Shown: positions 11,920 through 22,684, numbered from the stretch's first letter. The stretch: 64,000 bases of DNA from Fragilariopsis cylindrus CCMP1102 (GCA_900095095.1 FMBT01000313.1:62001-126000); one strand, 5' to 3'. Numbers and translations: made by a program. The notes: generated by a model not told the origin, from the sequence alone.

Positions 11920-13385
11920 CCAATTGGATGGAGAATTGTTATATTCCTTAGTCTCCTAAGCCTACTGGTATCTCATAATGTAGACTCACACACGGCACAC
12001 ATCATGTAACCCCCCAAAATGGCCCATTTGCAGTGTTTTGTGGACATACAGTACCCTCAAAAAGGTGAATCGTCCCAAAATATATGGATGGGGTGCACTA
12101 TATATTCTAAAGGGAACTTACTTCTGGTGCTTTGTGTTGATGATCCAGCTCAAGTGCGCACAAAAGTGGAAAAATCTGTTTTGGGGGCCTAAATGGCCCA
12201 TTTTGTGGTTAATGCGGCCCTACAACTTCATAACCTCCATAGAAACCTAAGCATTATGAGGACCTTGTAGGTATAGGTATAATGGGTGCTAGTACACCTG
12301 ATCCATCTGGTGTTGTCATCTGAAACCCTTTCAAATGAGATATTGTGTTGTTCATTTCTATCAAAAATCATACTGTTTTTGTTGGGTGCCTTCGGCACCA
12401 GCGAAATGAATATCATTCCGCAACCACAAGGACAGAAAAGTTGTAGGAGGCAAACACAATGTTCTAGTACTCTATGTGAATGTTAGTGCACCCAATCCAT
12501 CTGGTGTTGTCCTCTGCAACCCTTCTATATGAGATATTTTGTCATCATTTCTGAGGCAAACACAATGTTCTAGTACTCTATGTGGATGCTAGTGCACCTA
12601 ACCCATCTGGTCTTGTCCTCTGGAACCCTTTTATATGAGATATATTTTATTCATTTCTGATCAAAAATCACATGGTCCAAAATACATACATTTCATTATT
12701 TAAACATACCACCAGGTAATTTAGAACACAGAATTGATGCACTGTCCTCACTAGGACATATTACTTGTGAATGGGAAGTATCACCATCACAACCCACCAT
12801 TATTTTGGATGTAATTGCAGTTTACTCCTGTTTTCCAAAATTACTCATAATAAAAACCAATCAAGGACCATACTTCAAATAGTCTGTCACTGTTGGTTGG
12901 AAAATGATCCCACACCAATTTTGACAGGAACATCCACACAAATACTTATAAATAAACTAACCCACCTAAATAATGGTTGCTAGTGCACCCAACCCAGAAG
13001 GTGTTGTCCTCTGCAACACTTTCAAATGAGATATTGTTGTTCATTTCTGGTCAGAAATCTTGTTGTTTGTGTGCCTTCCACAACTGAGGATTGTAATTTA
13101 TTCAACAACCACAGGAACAAAGAAGTGGTAGGAGGCAACTACAATGTTCTAGTGCACTATGCACACTATGTAGATGCTAGTGCACCCAACCCAGAAGGTG
13201 TTGTCCCCTGCAACACTTTCAAATGAGATATTTTGTTGTGTATACACAATCATTATAAATCCCTAAAATGTAGGCTGTGTGTGAGCCTAATTACATTGTG
13301 AGATACCAGTAGGCTTAGGAGAATAAGGAATATAACAGTTCTCCATCAAATAGGTTTAAAATATAACAGTTCTCCATCAAATAGG
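11920..13385. mobile_element. 1.47-kb non-autonomous DNA transposon with about 70-bp terminal inverted repeats
   Basis: The left end (11920-11990) and right end (13269-13385) are inverted repeats. They share the core CTCCTAAGCCTACTGGTATC and the flanks GTTATATTCCTTA and CTCACACAC. The right end carries an extra tandem copy of its outermost ~33 bp (13352-13385). No transposase is encoded. The interior consists of five imperfect ~60-bp repeats. I could not define a target duplication with confidence, so the superfamily is open. Pieces of the same family recur at 21360-21925. Confidence 0.7.
12283..13242. repeat. Five dispersed copies of a ~60-bp unit inside the TIR element
   Basis: Copies start near 12285, 12481, 12586, 12975 and 13171. 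Each reads roughly GCTAGTGCACCCAACCCATC, then TGGTGTTGTCCTCTGCAACC, then a CTTT..ATGAGATATT end. Spacing is irregular. The same unit occurs on the opposite strand at 21785-21850. Confidence 0.75.
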
Positions 13386-13748
13386 TTTATCGTTCTTCTT
13401 CTTTGTGTCCGTGAGTGTTTTGTCCAGTGCACAAATAAATAATATATTACTGTAGACAATCCAAACCACAAATTCTCCTATTCACTTCATCTCAATTCAC
13501 TTTACTTGATTTATCTATCTATTGGAATGGTGAATGCATGTAGTACAAAATGGGCTGCGTCTGGTCACCCGTCGCGGCTACCAGGATTTCCTTGCTTTAT
13601 GTCTCTAAATCACCATATAATTGTCTGTGCTTGTAGGAATGTGTGTACTTGGGAATGGTCCACTGCAATACTGTACTACTAACTATAAAAGACCCCACTT
13701 ACAACAAAATCCACACCAATTTGTATAGGATGAATACTAGTATTATGA
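13386..13748. other. Short spacer between two mobile elements
   Basis: Unique AT-rich sequence; no gene or repeat recognised. Confidence 0.3.
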
Positions 13749-14049
13749 TTAACAGGATTCAGGTTATGGCGCCCCGCGGGGCGCCACTTTTTGGGGTCTA
13801 TTTTTTGTGGGGGTGAATTTCCCTCAAAAAATGGACCTACAGCCCCATCTTGAGAGACAGCGCGTCTCCGTTCAAAGTCGTGTGCTTTCTTATTCAGTGA
13901 AAACACACGAAAAGTTCTTTGTATGGGCCGCACCTACGCTGTAATAAGCCCGTAAAAATTAATTATGGAAGAGCCTCCCTGGAAAATTCGCGGTAGCGCT
14001 AAGTATCACGGTGCGCGATTTTTTTAAAATATATATACTTAAAATATTT

Positions 14050-14264
14050 TGTTGAGCTACGATATAGCGTATACTTTGGTTATTAACTAATGTCTAAAGT
14101 TATTATGAGCTATCTATCTTAGCCATTCCTATTGCAACTCTTATTCCACTGGATAGGCAATCTGCTTTATTAAGTGGTTGAGGTGTTGTCGTTGCTGCGC
14201 TGTTTTAGCTAGTAAAGGGGTAACTGGTTTAGTCCCGCGTGCTAGTGATTTGAGGATCTCATCA
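14050..14264 (-). repeat. 3' LTR of the copia element (left on the plus strand)
   Basis: This 215-bp copy is almost identical to 19959-20173. The pol frame terminates inside it. It is bordered by TATTT on the outer side. Confidence 0.95.
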
Positions 14265-17200
14265 CACCCTTGCAGTGTAGCTGGGCTTTTGCCTTCTTCA
14301 TATAGGTATATTGGTCTTAGTGCTCTGTGTACTGATGTTGGTTGTACTTTTGATTGGTAGTCTGCTAGATTTATTTCTCCTGGCGCCCAGAAAACTTTGA
14401 GTTGTTTCTGTTCTACTCGGTCCTGTACAAAGTAAAATCTCATGTCCATTGATTTTGATGCTTTCTGTTTAACTGTTTTGTTCATTATCCCATCTGCTGT
14501 GCTGTTGTCTGTTTGCATTGGTGTTGGTGGCTGTGGATGTTTTAATTCTTCTAATGTTGTCCTCATTGGCATTACTTCTTTCGCATTCATGTACAGGGCA
14601 CCACATTCTGCCTCTGCTGCTGATTGCATCACAGCTTTGATTACCTTTGCTAAGATGAAAACTGCTCCATTGAACAGTAATCCATCCATGTCTCCTAGAT
14701 AGTGGTATCCTGATGCTCGGCTTCTTGATTTTGGTGCTACTTGGTAGGCTGCATCACTGTCAACTGTTAATATCATATCACTTGCTCTGTAGATAATTTC
14801 TGCTTCTGGATGAGTTGCACAGTAATTTAGGAAGTATTCTAGTGCATCTTGTGTTTCTTGTGTTCCTTTTGTTGCTGCAATACATAATTCATTTAGTGTA
14901 TGATGCATGGTCCCATCAATCGCACGACTTGTATATAGAAATTTTCCACATACTTCCTGTATTGTTTTTATTTGTTTTGGTGATAGTTTTTCTGATATGT
15001 CTTGTCTTTCATACTGTACTTTTTGTCCGAATTCTGGTTGGTGAAACTTGGCTGGTGCATCAAATGGTTTGGTTGGTTTCTTGTGGCCGAATTCTTTTAG
15101 TGCTTTGATCACATAACCTCTCATTGATAATATTACTTCACCTTTTTCATAGTTCCAAGCCAAATCAATTCCAATATATTTGGATCCGGTCCAATCAACT
15201 TTGACTGGATAATTTGCTTTTATTGCGTTGATTAAGTGGTCCGCATCATCCTTGCTGAAGTACTGTACTCCAAAATCATCCACTACTAAGGTGAATGTAG
15301 TCTTTCTTGTTTCGTGTTCCCATAGGCCTGGAGTTCTTTCCACTGGATGGTATCCATATGGGGCTAGGTTCTTGATTAGATCTTGGTTCGCAAGGTACCC
15401 AGATTGGGATAGTCCATATATTGCACCTGTTATTTCCATGTAGACATATCCGTTCTCATCTGTGTAGGCTTCAGTGTTATATTCTTGTTTGATTTCTTCT
15501 GGAATCAGATCTTTGTGAATTCTCATGTATTCTGGTGATAGTAGCTTGGTGTTCAAGTACATATTTCCAATATCAATGCATAAGTATTTTGCTCCTAGTT
15601 TTGCCCTTGAGATGGTGCTATTTAGGTGGATCTTGATAGTTTCTATTCCTGCTGTATCGGTGCTTGTTTTTCCTTCATAGTCTAGTCGGTCTCCTCCTGC
15701 TGTCATCCTTGTTCGATGAATTTCAGCTTTCTGTAATCGGATTTCACTGACAAATCTTGCATAGGTGATCTTCTTGCCCTTGGGAATGTCTTTCTTGTGA
15801 ATTAGATGCATTGTGTCCGTACCTTCTACTCTATCTTCTTTCTTCCTTGATTTTCCTACTCCTTGCATGGTCCTTCCGAATTCATTTGCACCTGATAGTT
15901 GCCACTGTGCTCTTATTTCTGGATCCGAATGATTGATTAGATGCCTGTATTCTAACATTTTTGCTGTTACTTCATCAAATACTGGCATTGCATGGTGTAG
16001 TGGTAGGTTTGAATCATTGAACGCGTTGAATGCCATTTTCATAGCTTGTCGTTTTGTCTTGTGGATTGCAGTTTTAGCTTGTAGGCTTGATCTTGTTAAT
16101 CTTTTCATATGATCCATTTCCACATTCGCTGTAACAATATACTTTTCAACTGTCTTATGCCTTAATTCTTCTGAATCACCATCTTCATACTCTATCATGT
16201 AGTACTGTCGATCACTGTCGTATGATGAGATAACTCCATTAAGAGTGGTCTTGTTGTATGATTTTCTAACTGTAGTACCAACAGGATGTGGTAGTTTTTC
16301 TTCTGCGATTCGAGCTAATTTAGTTCTTAATTGACTGGGTCCTTCACTATTTCGTTGAAAACGAACTGATTTAGTGGTTATTCTACTATTTCGCACTGAT
16401 TTAGTCTTTATTTCTCTATTTAGGACTGATTTAGTGGCCAATCTGTTTCGAAGCCTATCTAATGCTGTTGATGGTCTATTGACCACCCTTGGAGATTGAT
16501 TACGGTTGTTGTTGTTGTTTACATCCACCCTTGGAGCTGCTACAGCAGTTTCTAACACCCTTGGAATTGGCGCAGCCATTGCTGTTTCAATTCTAGTTGG
16601 TGGTGTAAAGATTTTCTTCAATTGCTCTATTGCATCGTTGATCACTGTGCCTTGTTGTAGGAATGGAGTTGCTGGGTGTGGTGCTTGTAGTATTTCAGCC
16701 AGATCTTCAGCGGCTCTTGCTAATCGATCCGTTGTTGCTGTCGTTGGCATATCTACTTTCTCTGGAAAGAATTCAATCGTATTGGTTGTACGGATTCCTT
16801 TTGTTTCAGGGATATAACTGATGTAATTCCTGTAGTGCTTCATTGCTGGTCCTATGTAGTAACCGACTACTCCATGACATGCCCATGCTCCTCTCTCCAT
16901 TGCTCTCTCATGTACCACTACTTTGCATCCGGGTGGTGCGAGTGGTGTCTTGTTGAAATCAAAGTTTCCCCATACCTGTTGATAGGCAGATAATTTTGGG
17001 TTGATTCTGGACGGCCTGCACATGTTCAATGTCATTACTGCCTGCTTAATGATTCGATCCCATTGCTTTGCTGGGAATGTGCTGTCACATCCATATAGTA
17101 CTGCAATAAAGTGGTTTTTGAATGTCTGAATAGCTCTCTCTGCATGGTTAAGTCTATGGTCTCCTGGCGATGCTATTTGGTAGTCTAATCCTTTCTTTTC

Positions 17201-18106
17201 TATTTCCAATATCAATTCCTTTGAAGTTTCATTATCTAATCGGTGGAGCACTGGATTGATTCCAGCTTTCTTCAGATCTTCAAATAATTCATTGTAACCT
17301 TTGACTAATGAGGCTGTTTTTCTGTTTTTGATTGCTACTGCATTGATTGTATTCGAATCATAATCATACATTACAAGTACGTACGCATTTCCCTGTGCTG
17401 ATGTAGTAGGAAACCGACCTGGTAGATCTGTTGCTATGATTCCTTTTAACTCTTCAAATGGAAGTATATCTACTGCTACAGTATGTTGTCTGCTGTTGAT
17501 GCGTCGTGGTGGGTCTAATGTTGGTTCCTTTTCTAATTCTTCATTCATTATTTCACTAATTGTTGGTTTTGTAGTTGACCTAATTCCTTTTCTAATCATG
17601 TGCAGATGGCCCATTGTTGTTGATATTGATTTTGGTAGGTGTCGTCTTATTGCTGCGCTAGTTAAACCTGGAAATGATGTTAACCAGTCATTATCAATAG
17701 CATTGCATAGTGTTTTGACGGGTAGTGATCCAATAGTTGCATTGTGGTATGCCATTAGTTTTGCTATAGTTGGTTGATGATATGCACTGTTTGCTGCATG
17801 GATTGGTGTCGGTGGCAGTTGTTGTGCTAATAGGCTTGCTTTCTGTCTGTGTTTGATTGGTATCATCCAAAGTGTGGAGGTTTTGTCTCTAATCCCTTTT
17901 AATATTATTTTATTATTTTTCTTAACCACGATATTATCTTCAGTCAGTTCAATTTTACATCCATCATCTGCTAATACTGGTAATGATAGTAGTGGTGTGT
18001 CCATTTCGTTGAAGTGGTATGCTGTTTTAGCTTTTTCTGACACTTCTGGAATATCTAATTTTGTTGATGCGACTGATTCCATTGTTTGCTTGTTGGCACA
18101 AATCAC
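14141..18106 (-). CDS. Copia pol region: integrase, reverse transcriptase, RNase H
   Basis: This is a long open stretch of about 1,321 codons. It shows an integrase core early (VAVDILPFEELKG ... LHRLDNETSKE ... LNHAERAIQTFKNH). A copia-type reverse transcriptase follows (KYLCIDIGNMYLNTK, YGLSQSGYLANQDL, VVDDFGVQYF). The RNase H comes last (LTVDSDAAYQ, SAAEAECGALYMNAKEV, QTDNSTADGIMN). The order is that of Ty1/copia. It ends within the 3' LTR. Part of a fossil element, not a host gene. Confidence 0.9.
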   Translation of the reverse strand: MICANKQTMESVASTKLDIPEVSEKAKTAYHFNEMDTPLLSLPVLADDGCKIELTEDNIVVKKNNKIILKGIRDKTSTLWMIPIKHRQKASLLAQQLPPTPIHAANSAYHQPTIAKLMAYHNATIGSLPVKTLCNAIDNDWLTSFPGLTSAAIRRHLPKSISTTMGHLHMIRKGIRSTTKPTISEIMNEELEKEPTLDPPRRINSRQHTVAVDILPFEELKGIIATDLPGRFPTTSAQGNAYVLVMYDYDSNTINAVAIKNRKTASLVKGYNELFEDLKKAGINPVLHRLDNETSKELILEIEKKGLDYQIASPGDHRLNHAERAIQTFKNHFIAVLYGCDSTFPAKQWDRIIKQAVMTLNMCRPSRINPKLSAYQQVWGNFDFNKTPLAPPGCKVVVHERAMERGAWACHGVVGYYIGPAMKHYRNYISYIPETKGIRTTNTIEFFPEKVDMPTTATTDRLARAAEDLAEILQAPHPATPFLQQGTVINDAIEQLKKIFTPPTRIETAMAAPIPRVLETAVAAPRVDVNNNNNRNQSPRVVNRPSTALDRLRNRLATKSVLNREIKTKSVRNSRITTKSVRFQRNSEGPSQLRTKLARIAEEKLPHPVGTTVRKSYNKTTLNGVISSYDSDRQYYMIEYEDGDSEELRHKTVEKYIVTANVEMDHMKRLTRSSLQAKTAIHKTKRQAMKMAFNAFNDSNLPLHHAMPVFDEVTAKMLEYRHLINHSDPEIRAQWQLSGANEFGRTMQGVGKSRKKEDRVEGTDTMHLIHKKDIPKGKKITYARFVSEIRLQKAEIHRTRMTAGGDRLDYEGKTSTDTAGIETIKIHLNSTISRAKLGAKYLCIDIGNMYLNTKLLSPEYMRIHKDLIPEEIKQEYNTEAYTDENGYVYMEITGAIYGLSQSGYLANQDLIKNLAPYGYHPVERTPGLWEHETRKTTFTLVVDDFGVQYFSKDDADHLINAIKANYPVKVDWTGSKYIGIDLAWNYEKGEVILSMRGYVIKALKEFGHKKPTKPFDAPAKFHQPEFGQKVQYERQDISEKLSPKQIKTIQEVCGKFLYTSRAIDGTMHHTLNELCIAATKGTQETQDALEYFLNYCATHPEAEIIYRASDMILTVDSDAAYQVAPKSRSRASGYHYLGDMDGLLFNGAVFILAKVIKAVMQSAAEAECGALYMNAKEVMPMRTTLEELKHPQPPTPMQTDNSTADGIMNKTVKQKASKSMDMRFYFVQDRVEQKQLKVFWAPGEINLADYQSKVQPTSVHRALRPIYLYEEGKSPATLQGCDEILKSLARGTKPVTPLLAKTAQQRQHLNHLIKQIAYPVE

Positions 18107-18334
18107 TTTTATTTTGTCATGAATTGTTTCTTTGTTATGTTCATTTGGAAGAAAGTGACCAGTTGCTCCGGAGTCGGCTGCTGTGTTGATGTATTGTACA
18201 TCTTCTATGATTGCTGCTAGTGATTTAGTATATCTACTGGTTCGCGAAGAATAACAGTGTGAAATTGGGTTAATAGGTGTTTTATTTTTATTTGTTGTTT
18301 CTATTTCAATTGCACTGTCATTCCTCCAACGCCA

Positions 18335-19582
18335 TCACAAGTTAGATCTTAAATGCAAGTTTCGAGTAGATCCGCCCATCGTATTGGTTGCTGTTGCTTC
18401 TTTCTTGTGGGCTGCTTCATCCTTGATGTACTTGCATGTCATACTGTTGTGTTTGATATCGAAACCACAAGTCCAACAATATTCATCATTATCCCATCGT
18501 CGGCATGTCCTAGTGCCGTCCTTCTTGTTTCTTTGGAAGCCAGTGCTTCCTAGCGCGCGGTAGCCTCCGCCTCCACCTCCACCTCCACTCTTGTTGCTCT
18601 CAAGTAGGTTAAGACGGTCGGTTAATGCCTTGATTGTGTCGTCTGCAGTTGTGGTTGCTGGTGGTGCTGGTTGCTGTTTTGATGCCATAAGGGCTGCATT
18701 ATGCTTTTCTAGCTCATCAATCCGTGCATTTGCTTCAAATGTTGCTTGGGCTAGGAGTTTCTGATTTTCTTTGCCTTATTCGATTTGGTGCTTCACTGCA
18801 TTGGCCATTCCAATTGCTTTAAGCGTACCAGTATCATTCTTGTTGTCGTTGATCGCCTTCGTGAAGTGGGTCTTGAATCTAATCCAAGTCTTTTCTGCTC
18901 GAGTAAGTAGTTTCCATGACCTTACGTCTAGTTTCAGATCAATGTGCTCCTTGAACTGATTGAGTCCATGTCGGACGAGCGTTTCATCATCAATAGTTTG
19001 ATTTAAGGAATCCAGTGCATTCCTTGCATCTTGTACTGCCTTGTAGTAAACTTGTGGAGCTTCATTCGGATCATATTCTTGTTCAAGTACCTTGTGTAGG
19101 GCTGTAACTTGGTCCGCGACATCCTCTGGCTGGACGTATTGGTCCAAGAGGTGGTCGAATAGTTCAATTGCAGTATACCCTACAATGTCTCCATTATCAT
19201 CCTGCAATTCCAGGAAGTGATAGTCTTTAAATGCGTGCATGATCATTTTCTTGGTTGCAGCTTGTGCTAATTTGTACCGGCGCCATGCCAGTTGCGCTGT
19301 CTTGTGGATCTCCAATAATTGATGTGTGTTGCCACCATATACTCCTGGGTTGGTTGGTGGTATGATCTGGGAGGAAACTCCTTTCTTTTTCAGCCAGTCG
19401 CTGTTGTTCCATACAATGTATGAATGACCATGGTCTTGTGTTTGTGGATCTGCACATACTCTTGTTTGTAATTGTCTGCTAATCTCTCTTCTTGCTTGAG
19501 TGATGCTGATCAGCGTTGGTTGACTGTCATTACTACGAGTAATGTCCGTTAGATCGATTGCTTCTTCTGTTTCATTTAACAT
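18335..19582 (-). CDS. Copia gag region with zinc knuckle
   Basis: The gag-like helical domain (UBN2-type, about 268 codons beginning MLNETEEAIDLTD) is followed by a segment with a Cys/His knuckle (CWTCGFDIKHNSMTC). It is the 5' coding part of the copia element. The gag product of this family forms the particle shell; here it is recorded as part of the fossil only. Confidence 0.8.
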
Positions 19583-19958
19583 GGTATACGATTTTATTTT
19601 TATTTTTGAATATACTGTTTGTTATTTCGATATGGAACTGTTGATATTGTGATGGAAGATTTGTCTTGTCGCTTACGTCACTTGAATTGCTTGTCGTTGT
19701 TGTTAAATCGTTGTGCTTGGCTTGTTATTAGGCTATTTTTTAGTTAATTGCTTCGACGTCAGGTGAGGTGCGTTGTCGTTCTTTCTTTGTCTTGTGTTTT
19801 TTCTTCACAAAATGAACTGGTGTTAATGATTTTATCTGTTTCTTTTTATCTGTTTGATTCTGTTTACGGGGTGTTTGGCTGTTTGCCTACCGTTTGTTTC
19901 TGTCTTGTCGTTTTGTGTCTCTTAGTATTGTTGCTGAAGCGACAATATAACTTTAGAC

Positions 19959-20173
19959 TGTTGAGCTACGATATAGCGTATACTTTGGTTATTAACTAAT
20001 GTCTAAAGTTATTATGAGCTATCTATCTTAGCCATTCCTATTGCAACTCTTATTCCACTGGATAGGCAATCTGCTTTATTAAGTGGTTGAGGTGTTGTCG
20101 TTGCTGCGCTGTTTTAGCTAGTAAAGGGGTAACTGGTTTAGTCCGGCGTGCTAGTGATTTGAGGATCTCATCA
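19959..20173 (-). repeat. 5' LTR of the copia element (right on the plus strand)
   Basis: This 215-bp copy carries the TG...CA boundaries and is followed by the TATTT duplication. It holds the expected promoter position for the minus-strand element. Confidence 0.95.
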
Positions 20174-20204
20174 TATTTAAGTATTCATACGAATCACTGT
20201 AACT

Positions 20205-20275
20205 GCTGCCATGGTTGAGTTGGCAACGCCGGACCGGGCTTAGTAAACAGTCCTTGGTTCGATCCTTGCATGCGT
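20205..20275 (+). other. tRNA-like module of MITE copy 1 (A-box and B-box like)
   Basis: TGGTTGAGTTGG (20212-20223) resembles a pol III A box, and GGTTCGATCC (20256-20265) is a near-perfect B box. They are about 40 bp apart as in tRNA genes. The acceptor arms do not pair, so this is not a functional tRNA. The homologous segment in copy 2 is at 27320-27385 on the minus strand. Confidence 0.65.
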
Positions 20276-20454
20276 CAAATTTGTATTAATTTGTACTGTT
20301 ATTTATATTATTATCAGCTTCCAAAGTTTTTCATTTTTATTTATTCTTTTTAGATGCAAATTAACGCGTGTTTTTAACACGCATAAAATACCACAAAATT
20401 CCTTATAACCTGAATCCTGTTAACAATTTATAATAACATCCTCCTCCCTTTTCT

Positions 20455-20760
20455 AGCTTTCCTGCCTGTTGTATAGAATTTGGTGGTATTTTACACGTGT
20501 AAAAAACATGTGGTAATTTTTATATTAAAAAAATGAAAAACTTTGGAGATAACTTGACCCAGTGGGGTACCAGGATCATTAGCATTCCGGTTATAGCGTA
20601 TTTGGTGGTATTTTCACGTGTTAAAGCAGGCGATAATATTCAGGAACGAAAACAGTTTGAACCCAAGCCCATCTTCTCGAACAAGTGGTATGTTACCATG
20701 CCATCTCCTCTACAAGAGAAGATATTTGATTCCTATCATTACTTTTAAATATTTAAAATA
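20455..20760 (-). mobile_element. Diverged fragments of the same MITE family
   Basis: The segment repeats MITE landmarks in the orientation of copy 2: TTTGGTGGTATTTT (about 20479), GAAAAACTTTGGA (about 20533), then a tRNA-like block (20655-20735). In its middle a second partial start (ACCAGGATC...GGTTATAG, 20570-20600) repeats the TIR and the GGTGGTATTTTCACGTG landmark. This suggests two overlapping truncated copies. Confidence 0.6.
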
Positions 20761-21355
20761 ACATTCATGCTAATATTAGATATGGGAGGGATGACACATC
20801 AAGGAAGAAGTCTGATTCTTTGCTGATCCAATATTATTGCCTAGCACATATACAGTGTGGTGTAGTAAAGTAGTATTATTTCTGCATCTATATCCCATTG
20901 TTATGTGGATGTGAATGATTTCTTGTTATAAATTCTAATGCACATGTATGTGTGAAGACAGACTAGAGTTGTTTTGGTTATTAAAGATTGTTCCAAACAA
21001 CTTATGAGCCTGTGAGCTATTGCTCTTATTCCAGCTAATTGGCTTTCTTTTGCACATGTATTTTCAGCTGTATATTTGGGTAGTGGAGCTAGGGGTTTGT
21101 AGGTTTGTGAGAGGAGATTGCTTTGCCACCCAACTCAAGTCTGCAATTCTACTGGGGCTATTGTAATTGGTGAGCTCTCACATGGGTGCGCGTCATGAGT
21201 ATTACCAGCAAATAATCTTCCTAAAGTGAGGTATTGCTTGTAGTCCAAAAAATGGAAGGAAGGAAGGATGGAATAAATGGAAGAATATGATATAATAGCT
21301 TGTTGATATATGACTTCTGCACTTTGTGAGCAATTATCTTCTTTGCCTACCTTCC
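20761..21355. other. Unassigned spacer inside the transposon island
   Basis: About 600 bp, AT-rich, no coding potential or clear repeat recognised. Confidence 0.3.
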
Positions 21356-21359
21356 TACT

Positions 21360-21925
21360 CATACACAGCACACATCAAAAAGGACCCTCAGAAATGGCGC
21401 ATTTGCAGTACTATGTGGACATACAGTACACTCAAAAAGGTGAACCATCCCAAAACATGTGGATGGGGTGCACCATATATACCAAAGGGAATTTACTCTT
21501 GGTGCTTTGTGTTGATGATCCAGCTTAGGTGCGCACAAAAATGGACAGCCCTATGTTATTTTAGGGATTTCAGTGCGCTGTTGGGTTTTGACCCACAGCA
21601 CCCCAAATATATGTATGGCTTGCTAAAACAATGGTAGTTTATCCTTCTTACATTACCTATACAAGTTCATTACAATACAATTATATTGGTTAGTGATATT
21701 AGCCCCTTGGGAGGTCACGCAATAGCCTACACTACTGTACCACTCACACCATATCAAGAATAATAATGTGTGTACACAGAACAAAATATCTTATTTGAAA
21801 GGGTTTCAGATGACAACACCAGATGGGTCAGGTGCACTAGCATCCACAAAATGTACTAGAATAATGTGCTTGCCTCCTACAACTTTTCTTTTCCTGTGGT
21901 TTGCGGAATAAAATACATCACACTT
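21360..21925. repeat. Rearranged fragments of the 11920-13385 element family
   Basis: 21375-21550 matches 12005-12180 in direct orientation (GTGGACATACAGTAC, GTGTTGATGATCCAGCT). 21785-21925 matches about 12285-12465 in inverted orientation (ACAACACCAGATGGGTCAGG). The piece at 21560-21780 is unmatched. The Sola-like element begins directly after it. Confidence 0.65.
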
Positions 21926-22025
21926 ATGGCGCGTTCCGGCTCAACGCGGGATTTTGTGGGACACTCGCGACTCAAAATTTTGCTTCCGCGTGGAGGTATT
22001 TATTTTGTAGATGACGCGACAAATT

Positions 22026-22154
22026 TTGTTTGCCTTCTTGAGAATTTTGTTTCGTGTCCTTCTTCACAACAACGTCGAAGTAACAAAGTACCTGTGTTCG
22101 TCGACGTTGTTGTCAAGAAGGACACAAAACTAAATTCTCAAGAAAGCAAACAAA
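22026..22154. repeat. Foldback: ~53-bp inverted arms, ~22-bp loop
   Basis: Left arm 22026-22078 and right arm 22101-22154 are complementary with about five mismatches. The shared blocks are CTTCTTGAGAATTT, GTGTCCTTCTT and ACAACAACGTCGA. It lies inside the Sola-like element about 100 bp from its left TIR. Confidence 0.85.
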
Positions 22155-22197
22155 CAATCAACCAACTCCAACCAACCAACCTCACACATACAAGGTA

Positions 22198-22610
22198 GTG
22201 GTAGCATAAGAGACAAGCCATATCGATTCGCTTCTAATTACAGTCAGTGCACATACAAGTCGACAGACGCATCATCGGAGTGACACATCGGAGTGGTACA
22301 CTGATGAGGTGCAAGATACAAGCGAAACGCGTTTCTTCTCTTAAGGTATATACTAAGAGCCAAGTGACTAAGACAACAGCCAAGCGACTAAGACAAGAGG
22401 GGGGGGGGGGGTATCATAAGAGACCATCCATTGCGAATCGCTTCTAGTTACAGTAAAGTGCACATACAAGTTGATTACGTCGAACCCATCATTCATTCGG
22501 AGACGCACGTCGACCAGGTGGAAGATAGAAGCGAAACGCGTTTTTTCCTCCCTTAATTGAATACAAGAGAGGTGCATAAGAGACAAGCGACTAAGACAAG
22601 AGAGTGGGGT
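22198..22610. repeat. Two and a half ~205-bp subterminal tandem repeats
   Basis: Units begin with CATAAGAGAC at about 22205, 22413 and 22573. They share ATCGCTTCTA.TTACAGT, GTGCACATACAAGT, GAAGCGAAACGCGTTT-like and GCGACTAAGACAAGAG blocks. A poly-G tract sits at 22398-22410. Such repeats often bind transposase; here that is inference. Confidence 0.75.
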
Positions 22611-22683
22611 GGACTGGCTTTTGATTGAATTGATTTATTTCATTCATTTTTTCAATAATACGGATCAAAAAATAACAAAATAA

Positions 22684-22684
<1 letters not shown>

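Larger units (their letters stand above)
14050..20173 (-). mobile_element. Ty1/copia LTR retrotransposon (diatom CoDi-like), nested in the MITE
   Basis: This 6.1-kb element is bounded by 215-bp direct repeats that begin TG and end CA, flanked by the 5-bp duplication TATTT (14045-14049 and 20174-20178). The parts, on the minus strand, run gag, zinc knuckle, integrase, reverse transcriptase, RNase H. The integrase-before-RT order marks Ty1/copia. The two LTRs differ at only one position, so the insertion is recent. The element looks close to whole, with about two interruptions between gag and pol parts; some copia families bridge such joins by frameshifting. It is annotated as a fossil copy only. 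Confidence 0.95.
13753..20419 (+). mobile_element. TTAA-flanked MITE copy 1 with tRNA-like module, split by a copia element
   Basis: The ends are CAGGATTCAGGTTAT and its exact inverse ATAACCTGAATCCTG, each bordered by TTAA (13749-13752 and 20420-20423). When the copia insertion (14050-20173) and its 5-bp duplication are subtracted, the element is about 538 bp. That matches the 539-bp copy at 27167-27705, which aligns along its whole length in opposite orientation. The left part contains a GC-rich palindrome (GGCGCCCCGCGGGGCGCC) next to the TIR. The right part contains a tRNA-like segment. No protein is encoded. TTAA target use is known for piggyBac, Kolobok and Sola3 families; which one mobilises this MITE is unknown. 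Confidence 0.85.

Noticed and set aside
20205-20275. Functional tRNA gene
   Set aside because: A and B boxes are present, but acceptor and anticodon arms do not pair. The block sits inside a repeat family.
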